This document shows, one piece after another, positions 48,963 through 64,000 of a stretch of DNA of 64,000 nucleotides; within the stretch, counting starts at the first letter, position 1; each line of letters begins with the position of its first letter. This DNA comes from Botryococcus braunii (lineage: Eukaryota; Chlorophyta; Trebouxiophyceae), in the NCBI GenBank assembly GCA_002005505.1, contig KV908429.1, positions 85,001 through 149,000 on the forward strand. Direction: 5' to 3'. The position numbers were made by a program, and so were the translations under genes. Below the pieces are notes generated by a model. That model ran no database searches, was not told the DNA's origin, and worked only from the letters and a program-made list of their open reading frames with translations.

Positions 48963-49308
48963 ATGTTGGGCATTCTGAGCATGTTGTGCTTGCTACTTGC
49001 TGTAGAGGTCAGGTATATCAATTATGTGTGGCGTGTGCGGTGATCATTACTTTTGATAAGACATGATGTGAAGGGAACATCTGGGTGGGTTCTGAATTAC
49101 TAATGACTCTGCACACTCATTGCATTTGGGTACAGATGTTGGGCATCGTGAGCACGTTGTGCTTGCTCTTGCTAAAGAGGTTATGTCTATAAAATATACC
49201 TGGAATGTGCGGTGATCATTATTTTTGATTAGAAATGAGCAGTGAAGAGAACATCAGGGTGGGTTCTGCGTTGCAAATGACTCTGCACACTCATTGCATT
49301 TGGGTACA
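48963..49308 (+). repeat. 173-bp tandem duplication
   Basis: Copy 1 starts atgttgggcattctgagcat at 48963 and copy 2 starts atgttgggcatcgtgagcac at 49136. Both contain tgcggtgatcatta, catc(t/a)gggtgggttctg and actctgcacactcattgcat. The copies differ at perhaps 10-15% of positions with small indels. Confidence 0.9.
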
Positions 49309-49371
49309 GGAGTGGCCTTATGTACAGATTGTGCATTCATATGCCATTCATTTGGGTGGTGTGTGCGTGTG

Positions 49372-49441
<70 letters not shown>

Positions 49442-49760
49442 GGGGGGGGGGGATTACATGCAAGTACTTTGCCGAAATCATCAACATCTAGCTATCAGTT
49501 TTTAAAGTTCAAGTTCGAGTCGGTTATGAAGTCCGCGATATTTTGACGCTTTTCTAGTAATAACTTCCCACAATGCACAGGATCGTGTTCAGTCCTCAAA
49601 ACTATGGTGTAGCTACATGTTGTTCTCAAACATTACATCGTACGTATTTGGGGATATTGATGTACTACTCTGTACCTAGGCAAGTACATGCCAGAGGGAG
49701 GCATTTATGCATACATGTGCCAACGGGAGAAGTTGAGGATTCAGACGAAGACTTCACTTG

Positions 49761-49894
49761 AGGTACTTGAAACCATGACATTTCATCAGACCGTTGTATT
49801 CTGAGTGACCCAGGTCTGTAAGTGTGGAGGTAAACATGTACGTGTGGAGGTATTTGAAACCATGACATTTCATCAGACCGTTGTATTCTGAGTG
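49761..49894 (+). repeat. 87-bp period direct duplication
   Basis: A 47-bp segment, aggta(c/t)ttgaaaccatg through cagaccgttgtattctgagtg, occurs at 49761 and again at 49848, nearly identical. This implies a recent local duplication. Confidence 0.9.
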
Positions 49895-50239
49895 GGCCCA
49901 CCAGACATAAGCAGTGGACTCCCCTTCAATAATGCTTGGGAGGGATGCTTTGTGCTTGTTTCTGCCGGCATCCATGATGTGATTCAGGAGTGTTATCTGG
50001 CATTAATAATGCCAATTCAGGATGTCATGCTACGAGCGTTCCTGCCTGCACCTCTTCTAACTGCCGTCCCTGACCTTGTATGCAGCATATGTTATCCCCG
50101 GGGGCTCGTACCTTGCGAACTCCGGAGGATCCTGGAAGTGGTTGCGCAAGCATGCAGCGGCCGACGAAGAAATTTTTTGGTTTGGTGATGCCAACTTTTC
50201 ACCCTGATACATGATCATATATATATGAAGTAGCTACAG

Positions 50240-51559
50240 CTGATCTTTCTCCTGTTAAAGGATTGAGCATTAATCCCCCAAATGATCGACACGTTGGTTG
50301 CTCTTCCACAACAAATCTACCTTTGCCTAGTACCCCATTGGAACCTGAGATCTTGGACTTGCCACTCCAGCAGGGGAGTTGTTCACCATCCACAGTAGAG
50401 GTAAGCGTCAAATACGCATATGCTCCTAGACTGTCCACACCATTTAGAATAATGAGTTGAGCATATCCTAACCGCACACCATAAATCTTGTGTGTGCACC
50501 CCATTTGTGTGTTTCACGTCTGTGGAAGGACTCTGTTTTGTCATCATGTAAAATGTCCGGATTTCAATTACTTGAGGGGAGGGGAGGGGGCGTCGAGGAA
50601 TATTCCATTATTGAAGATTCTGGCATATCACCTTGTGCTTGAGGAGGAGATGATTCTTATATAAATATAATATATTTATAATAAATGTACATGTATTTAC
50701 ATAAACAAAAAACGAGGAAAGACTGAGAGCATGTAGATAACCAGCCAGGAAAAAGTGACTTATCAGAGTTTGATCACGCTTGATGATCCATATGACTTGA
50801 GTGAGGAGTATACGTATATCTAGAGGAATTGCACTTCCAAAGTGAGCACACATTGTATTCAGCCAGCCACGTAGAACTTATCTGTAATGATTTGTCCCGG
50901 ACTGATGACTATAAACGTACGACTCAGGGCTTTATCCTTGCCGAAAAGAGTCTAGCGTGAATCAACGGTGCCTGTCAAACGCTCGAACAACTTCCCTGAA
51001 TTCAGGAACTGGACTGCAGGTGCAATGCAATTTCACTTGCAACTCTGCACACGTACATGGTATCACTAGATTGAACATCACGAGTAATAATGCAATAGTA
51101 CGTATACGTGTAGTAGACACTCACACATGCTTGACAACATCCACAGCACAAGAAGCTAGGTAAGAAATCATTGCTGCATTTCAGTACGTTTTGGAGGTAT
51201 ACAGCAAGATCTGCGTAGCTTACAGCAGCGTGCAAATAACCCAGCAAATATTTCGTTACGCCACATGTTGTACAATACAGTAGCGAGTGTACATCATGCT
51301 TTTCCAGTGGTGCAACAGATACGAGTGCTCTAACTGCCGACCCTATTGTTTTCGAACAAAGTGATGTCGTATTTTGTGAGCGTCTTTGAAACAAGAATTT
51401 GTTGGTTTTATTCTACATTTGTGGGAATGCCTTTTTCAGGCTGCATTTGTTATGAAGACCACATGCCGGTTTTATGAAGGAGAGGAGGATCGCCCTTGGC
51501 AAGACGAGATTACATCTTTTGGGGAAGGACCTCAGCAAGGGCTTTTAAAGGAAAAGTGA
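50240..51559 (+). CDS. tentative multi-exon gene of unknown function
   Basis: Exon-like blocks with good splice signals are 50240-50400 (acceptor ctacag, donor gtaagc; Pro/Ser-rich, LPLPSTPLEPEILDLPLQQG), 51020-51097 (acceptor ctgcag, donor gtacgt; VQCNFTCNSAHVHG), 51308-51368 (acceptor ttccag, donor gtattt) and 51440-51559 (acceptor tttcag; CRFYEGEEDRPWQDEITSFG, ending in TGA). The first two join in phase 0 and the last two in phase 0, but the second-to-third join does not keep phase, so an exon is missing or one block is wrong. No family is recognised. A copy of the dispersed 45-bp repeat (50444-50492) lies in the first intron. Confidence 0.33.
50444..50492 (-). repeat. dispersed ~45-bp repeat, copy 3
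   Basis: On the minus strand it reads caagatttatggtgtgcgg followed by ttaggatatgctcaactcat and tattctaaat, preserving both halves seen in copy 1. Confidence 0.75.
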
Positions 51560-51560
51560 A

Positions 51561-51637
51561 ATATATCAGTCTCAGGCCCCCGATGCCCGAATAGTCACGT
51601 TTCGACATCGGAATGGCCGTAAGTGCAAAAGATGCAG
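51561..51637 (+). repeat. diverged fragment of the 1.6-kb inverted-repeat family
   Basis: atcagtctcaggcccccgat, then gcccgaatagtcacg, then tttcgacatcgg matches 3371-3440 of the left inverted repeat (atcagtctcaggcccccagt ... gtcacgtgtcgacagccg) with about 20% differences. It begins two bases after the stop codon of the tentative gene. Confidence 0.75.
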
Positions 51638-51693
51638 AATAATAAAAACAATAAGTACGAAAGTAGGTGCAGGAATATAAAGTTGTAGCAAAA

Positions 51694-51715
51694 AGTAAGA
51701 ATATATATATATAAT

Positions 51716-51784
<69 letters not shown>

Positions 51785-51815
51785 TATAATTATAATTATA
51801 ATTATAATTATAATA
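51694..51815 (+). repeat. (AAC)n(AAT)n(TAAT)n microsatellite
   Basis: TA, then aac, aat and aattat units run over about 120 bp, ending 130 bp before the start chosen for the CinA-like gene. Confidence 0.9.
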
Positions 51816-51942
51816 AGCTTTTGCTCCCACCGTCAGGTCTTTCCTTCCATCGCTGTACCACATGCACGTACAGTCAGACGGTCTATCTTTACTGCGGGCG
51901 CTCCGTACTCCCAACTCCGGACTTCCAGCCGCCCTCGCAAAG

Positions 51943-53053
51943 ATGATTATCAATTCACGATCTTTTCAATATACATCATTAGTTACCAGACGTGTGGCTT
52001 CAACAAACTCAAAGTTTCGAGTAGTGTCACTCAAACGCCGGTGTGAGCCGAGGATGAATGATCTTGCTCAGCGAGTTGTTCATAAGCTAACAGAAAAGAA
52101 AGTCATATTCACAAGTGTAGAATCATGCACTGGTGGGCTGCTTGCCCACCTGATCACGAATGTTGGAGGTGCTGCGCAAGTGTTTTGGGTAAGCACATGC
52201 CGTTGAAGCTCATGGGCTATTTAAAATCAGGATACCCATATTAATTTTTGATAGAATTCTTGTTTATTTCATTTTTCCACTCAGGGATCAGTAGTAACCT
52301 ACGATGGATCTTTTAAGCGTGTGTGGGGCGTCCAATCGACCTGCATCCTGGACTTTCCTGGAACCGTCAGTGAACAAGTGAGGCACCCCAACCCTTCAAT
52401 GACGCCATGATTTCAAACATTTGTTTAATTTGTCCCTTTAACGTTAGCAGTGCATCATGAAGAGCTGGCTGGCCGTGGTATGCACCCGGCGCGTGGTGTA
52501 AAGATCACTAGTATACTACGTAGGGCCTAGAATCTGTAGGGGAGACATACTGAGCATAAAGAAGAAGAAAACAAAGCGAACTCGTGAGACACTGCGATAC
52601 CAAGGGATGTTTTAAATGACTTGAATACGGGTTGCTGAGTTCTTGGAGCCCAAATGCTTCATGACTTTATCAAAACAAGTCCCACCTGCAGCGTTTACGA
52701 GATCGTTTTTGGCTATACCTAAGGGAGCCCCTTTTATATCTGATGATCATGGATGCTTACAGGCAGCCCGCGAAATGGCTGAAGGAGGGCTTCGAAACAT
52801 GATGAAGGCTGTATCGGAGGAGGGAGAGTGCTCTGACCTTATCAATGGAAGCAAGGGAGCTGCGTTGTCAATCACTGGCTTTGCCGGCGCTGCTCCTCAG
52901 GAATGCGACAATGGTTTGTGCTATGTCGGCTTGGCTATCACTGGCCAGGACACACGAGTCAAATGCCTGCATGCTGAGGGCGATGACCGCATCCGGCACA
53001 AGGACTATTTTGCCAAGGAGGCATTTGATCTGCTTTTGAACCACATTTCGTGA
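51943..53053 (+). CDS. CinA/PncC-like nicotinamide-nucleotide amidase
   Basis: Three exons join in phase 0 with GT-AG introns: 51943-52188, 52285-52377 and 52763-53053. From the ATG at 51943 the product has 209 residues; an in-frame ATG at 51862 would give 236. The ~165-residue CinA C-terminal domain is complete. It carries the signature ESCTGG (residues 60-65) followed by L.A.L..V.GA..VF.GS.VTYD, then GTVSEQAAREMAEG, ITGFAG and YVGLA. In bacteria this domain hydrolyses nicotinamide mononucleotide to nicotinate mononucleotide in pyridine-nucleotide recycling; that role here is inferred. The 40-residue extension is rich in Ser, Arg and Lys without acidic residues until ~35, which would suit an organelle-targeting peptide. 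The bacterial molybdopterin-binding half of CinA is absent. Confidence 0.85.
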
Positions 53054-54131
53054 CAACCTGCTGCACTAGTGTACTGTGTATCTAGCTAGCACTTTTAGGT
53101 ATACATACGTATTGATTTGTCCTGTTAAGATAACTTTTTTTTTTATTTTGGTGTCGTGGTGCCCTGGCTTTTATCTTAGAACTTTGATACATTCAATTTT
53201 ACTCGTAGTCTTGAAACTGGCGGACATATTCACCAGTTGGGTCAACACATCTTCAAGACTACGAGTAAAATTTGAATGTCTCAAAGTTCTAAGATAAATT
53301 AATAAGTGTTGCAACACTGTGACACTGCCACTGTTGATCAATTGACCCAACTGGTGAATGTGTGCTGACCCAACTGGTGAATAAGTTACAAGGTTTCGTG
53401 TGACACTGACGCCATATGAAGTCAGTGTCGATACTGCAAGTGGCCGGCCAGCATGCGCATGCGCGTTCAAGGTATTAATGTCTACTGTCGCAGTGGATGA
53501 TCAAGCAAAGTATGTACGCATTTCTGCGCGCAGACCGTTATAGGGAAGCCTGCTTGTCACATGCTCTTGTGCTTGCCCATTGGGTTATAATCCAGTTGGG
53601 TTAATTAACCAGCTGGGCAAGCGGCGCGTGCGCACAAGCTGAACAGACATGTACAATCAGGGCACACGCATAATCCACTCAAGATTGTACATGTTGATCG
53701 GTCAGAACGTGGTGTGACCTGATCAGCTCTTTCGTACACAGTATATGTAAACTGATGCTAAGATACACTAGTATGATCCGGTCTGCAAATTGCGTTGCAA
53801 GCCACGTATACGTATGAGCTCAGGCACAGTACATAATGAGGGGCAAACCAAGTGAACGGGCCACACGGCTCAGAGCAGTGAAGTTGGTAAATGAGGTGCC
53901 ACAAATGCATACATAGATATGGCGCGTGGATGCAGGGAATAGGGTTGAAGAACTTTCATCTATGAATATTGTTCGAGACTGAGATACGTCAGTATTTATC
54001 ATTATAAGTCTGCGTCAAATATCATGCGAAGAAGCCAGCTAGCTTGGTCTCAAGCCTGGGGGCTCGGTCACGTTGGAGTTGCAACCATAGACTCCGCAAT
54101 TGATTCGTCCCTGCAAACTCGGTTGTAATAG
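53054..54131. other. spacer after the CinA-like gene
   Basis: Apart from the foldback and its flanking tgacccaactggtgaa copies, no gene is seen. A near-palindrome, ccagttgggttaattaacc followed by agctgg, lies near 53590-53615 and repeats the same cagttggg theme. Confidence 0.5.
53171..53296. repeat. 45-bp foldback (stem 45/46, loop 35)
   Basis: The left arm ttatcttagaactttgatac...cgtagtcttgaa and the right arm ttcaagactacg...gttctaagataa pair with one mismatch and one bulge. The loop holds ttcaccagttgggtca, whose reverse complement occurs twice just downstream, at 53343-53358 and 53366-53381. A further small hairpin, gacactgac/gtcagtgtc, lies at 53402-53429. Confidence 0.9.
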
Positions 54132-54486
54132 GATTGAAAGCACTGGCCCACTTGTGGGATCTATTGAATCAAGTGCTTTGCTAGGAGTCGTTTTTGAAGG
54201 CGGGCTGTCAGCTACTGCTTTGCAAGAGTTTTTGACTTGCGGGCGTTGTGCTCATGCGCCGTACCTGTACACATGTGAGCTCTGCAGTGGAGCTAGCGAG
54301 CTGTCGCCACGGTTGAGTGTGTATCTTGAGGTTGTAAACAAGTCAACAAAAATTGAAGGGGATAGTAGCAAGACTGCGCCATTGTCCAGGCCGATGTTTG
54401 CAGCTAAAGCTACAAGGACAAGGACTGCTGGCTCGGGCTTAAACGACCCGGACAGTTTGTTGGGGCTCGAGGCTAATGTCCATGTA
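54132..54486 (+). CDS. exon candidate with CxxC-x8-CxxC zinc-ribbon pattern
   Basis: A 118-codon open block has an acceptor (tgtaatag) and a consensus donor (gtaagc). It contains LTCGRCAHAPYLYTCELCSG followed by a beta-like stretch (RLSVYLEVVNKSTK). This arrangement recalls zinc-ribbon insertions in OB-fold proteins such as RPA-type subunits, but no specific family is recognised. No second exon could be linked. Unlike bulk intergenic DNA here, it has balanced amino-acid composition. It could also be a chance frame; a minus-strand frame overlaps it. Confidence 0.33.
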
Positions 54487-54577
54487 GTAAGCATGCTACA
54501 CTGTTACCACTGGTACGGTAGTGTGCAACTACACTAATGTGCTGTTACCACTTTTTGACTTCACAAGTGAAGCATAC

Positions 54578-54670
54578 ATTGCCGCCACAAAATGGTTTGC
54601 GGATCGCAAAGGCATCCGATCCGCAAACCACTTTGTGGCCGGCAATATAGGAGCTGTAATTACAGCTCCT
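54578..54670. repeat. adjacent hairpin and perfect 22-bp palindrome
   Basis: attgccgccacaaaatggt plus ttgcggatcg pairs with cgatccgcaaaccacttt plus gtggccggcaat, with one mismatch, one bulge and a ~10-base loop. Three bases later aggagctgtaattacagctc plus ct is a perfect 22-bp palindrome (54649-54670). A third inverted pair, cttcac/gtgaag, lies at 54559-54572. Confidence 0.9.
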
Positions 54671-54946
54671 CTTATAAGAGTTATTTACATTGACTACACA
54701 CCTCTATTTTACAGATAGAGCTAGCCATTTACAGAAAACGTGCTATTTTTGTTCTCTCTTGTGTCTCATGTTGATCAACACTTCGCCCACAACGTTGTGC
54801 TGGGAGGAGGGAGATCTAGAGAGAGTGATAAGGGGAGGGATTTAGTGAGGCCAGAGATTGGTAAGGGGGAGGGATTGAATGGGGCCGTACGCCCGGGGCA
54901 TGACTGTACGTATGAAGGTATAGCAAACCCCCCCCCCGCCCCCCCC

Positions 54947-54948
<2 letters not shown>

Positions 54949-55032
<84 letters not shown>
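54949..55032 (+). repeat. (AC)n microsatellite
   Basis: About 84 bp of AC are preceded by two poly-C runs. Confidence 0.95.
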
Positions 55033-55035
<3 letters not shown>

Positions 55036-56269
55036 TCGCAAGGATACCTTCAGAATTTTGGGAGGGGCCTGGGGGCCGGGGGAGAGGGGGAGGGGGAGGG
55101 AGAGACCCCAGTCCATATGCCACACATGAGCCCCGGGGCCTGCAGGGCCCCCAGACCTACAGCTGTCCATATGCCAGATATGTGTGGTGCCCTCCACCTC
55201 CAATGGGTCGTACCCTAGGCCTAAATTGTGGAGGGGGTACAATGCGTACCGTACGGACAGCCTTTGAGACACAACGTGCCGTGGTTGTGGGCGCATGCAG
55301 TTCATGATGTCACTGGTCAATGATGGATTGACATACATGGAATATAAGTATAACGACGTTGGTGACGGATCATGCTGCCCACAAAACATTCTTAAATTGA
55401 TGAATTGTCGGATACAAATAATACTCAACATGCAACCTTTGTCAACGTCTTTCGATATTGAGCAAATGCTGCACAGTGAATGCTCAGCATGCTCTGGCCC
55501 ATGGGTGTGCGAGCTTCCAGCTCGGGGTGCTCGAGCAGTCAAAAAACGTTGTCTTATGTCCAGGGGCGGAGACCACGTCAAATATTTGTTGTGCGCTTAG
55601 GATAGGCTTCACTCTTTATTCTAAACATTTCTACAGCCACTCGGGCTTCCGAACACCGCACATGGCATGTTCAAATCCAAATTTCCAACACGCTTGAATG
55701 TGTTTTGAAACCGTTCACTCTCCCTTCACTCTCCCGAACACCGGAATAAGCACTTCAACAAACACCAATCAGTCTCAGCAGAATGTGCCTGAGGCATCCG
55801 AAACATTACTGAAGCTCTCCATACTTTGCCAACAGCATTTCGAGGCCTTCTACCCTCTCAAACACAGTGTATTCCAAATCCACCCAGGATTCCAAAGACG
55901 GGTACAACGTTTTTCTAGCGTCCAAAATTCAAAACACTGCATCGGTCCGGACACTGGACCCATTAATGCATTAATCAGTGCATTCGAGCGAAGGGCAGGC
56001 TCCCAAACCTCCGCACAGGGATCCTTATAAGAATCTGGCAAGGCCCCCTTTCAAAACTTCAATAACCAGTCAAGTTGCAACCCGTGGTACATTTTACAAA
56101 GGGGGCGCCCCGCCGGGGGGGGGGGGGGGGAAGTCAGCAAGATGTTAGTGAAATTGATATTCCCAACCAATGACAGATTAAGGGAGGAAGGGAGCAGAAA
56201 TTTAAAACATTACTACAAGCAAGCAATAATCATATTATGATGTATACGGGGAGGCAGCGAGCTCCGAAG
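55033..56269. other. spacer before the DEG1-like gene's 3' end
   Basis: No gene is supported. Two copies of gtccatatgcca lie near 55112 and 55167. The 110-codon frame at 55698-56030 lacks motifs and splice context. The region is the downstream flank of the minus-strand protease. Confidence 0.45.
55590..55626 (+). repeat. dispersed ~45-bp repeat, copy 4
   Basis: gtgcgcttaggataggcttc followed by actctttattctaaac is the best preserved version of the inner half. The outer aagatttatg half is missing. Confidence 0.75.
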
Positions 56270-63243
<6,974 letters not shown>

Positions 63244-63382
63244 CTGCCCATGCCAGCCCATCCATCAGCAGATATGTCATGCAGCACAACATCCCATCTG
63301 CAAACAAAAGATGTTCTCCACTCATGCACAGGCACAGCGCAGGCGCACACTGGCGGCCACACGCACGAGCGCGCGCGCGCGG

Positions 63383-63684
<302 letters not shown>

Positions 63685-63739
63685 GGGGGTTGCTCGGGAG
63701 GGATAGGGGGGAGGTAGATATGTTCAACGGAAGAACTTT

Positions 63740-64000
63740 ATGAGGAACAGTGCGCCATCTTCAATGGGCGCTTGCAAGCTTCGCGAGTTCCCAAGGCTCT
63801 GGCGGAATGTTGCTGCGGCTCTCTTAAAGGACCCCCAAAGTATGTCGTTGTCTCTCAATATTGATGTCATTTATGCAGTCAGAGGTATTGTTGTGCTGCC
63901 ATCTGACAGCATAATGTGCTATTTCACACCTAAAGAGAAAGATGGATACTGCAGCTCTTTTGATGATAATACCGTCATACAAAACCCGACAAATGCAAAG
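63740..64000 (+). CDS. open frame running off the right edge, unidentified
   Basis: From ATG 63740 the frame stays open for 87 codons to the window end, with phrases KLREFPRLWRNVAAALLKD and SIMCYFTPKEKDGYCSSFDD. Composition is protein-like, but the length is near what chance allows here and no family is recognised. It lies opposite and upstream of the DEG1-like exons, so it could be a divergent gene's first exon, an intronic insert or noise. Confidence 0.22.
   Translation, partial: MRNSAPSSMGACKLREFPRLWRNVAAALLKDPQSMSLSLNIDVIYAVRGIVVLPSDSIMCYFTPKEKDGYCSSFDDNTVIQNPTNAK

Larger units (their letters stand above)
48475..50239. other. spacer after ALG2, tandem duplications only
   Basis: No gene is supported. 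Frames around 48556-48690 look protein-like but have no splice continuity with ALG2 and no family. The stretch contains a 173-bp and an 87-bp tandem duplication and a GT microsatellite at about 49363-49440. Confidence 0.45.

Overview
The window is nuclear DNA from a photosynthetic eukaryote, most likely a green alga or another member of the green lineage. All well-supported genes are split by GT-AG introns (a few GC-AG). Three encode plastid proteins: an ANTR-type anion/phosphate transporter, stromal processing peptidase and a DEG1-like protease. Introns and spacers are full of microsatellites, minisatellites and foldbacks. The species cannot be named from the sequence alone. Exon models were built by hand from reading frames, splice signals, phase continuity and remembered family conservation; no database was searched. 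Layout: 1-2245 is a gene-poor flank with old direct duplications. At 2246-3842 and 15106-16700 lie two nearly identical 1.6-kb repeats in inverted orientation. Between them are a seven-exon SLC17/ANTR transporter gene (5242-10515, +), an unidentified minus-strand open frame (4276-4764) and a decayed coding relic (13530-13777). Stromal processing peptidase (M16 family) fills 16912-31363 (+) in 19 exons and starts 0.2 kb beyond the right repeat. From 31.4 to 44.1 kb the window is mostly non-genic, with retroelement relics, palindromes, a 350-bp (TA)n tract and a short minus-strand SAP-domain gene (38348-38814, possibly longer). ALG2, the GDP-mannose mannosyltransferase of N-glycan assembly, occupies 44114-48474 (+) in nine exons. 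Tandem duplications follow, then a tentative unknown gene (50240-51559) and a three-exon CinA/PncC-like amidase gene (51943-53053, +). From 53 to 56 kb there are foldbacks and one zinc-ribbon-like exon candidate. A DEG1/DegP-type S1C serine protease with one PDZ domain runs on the minus strand from 63243 to 56270; its amino-terminal exons lie outside the window or were not found. Working relationship: SPP removes transit peptides from imported plastid precursors and DEG-type proteases do quality control in plastids, while ANTR-type carriers move anions across plastid membranes. They share a compartment, but the sequence shows no operon-like or co-regulated arrangement. ALG2 acts at the ER membrane and the CinA-like protein probably in pyridine-nucleotide salvage. 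The points most worth a second look are the inverted-repeat-bracketed transporter, three GC-AG introns in one gene, a dispersed ~45-bp repeat in four copies, four perfect palindromes of 22-30 bp, and several foldbacks in the intergenic DNA.
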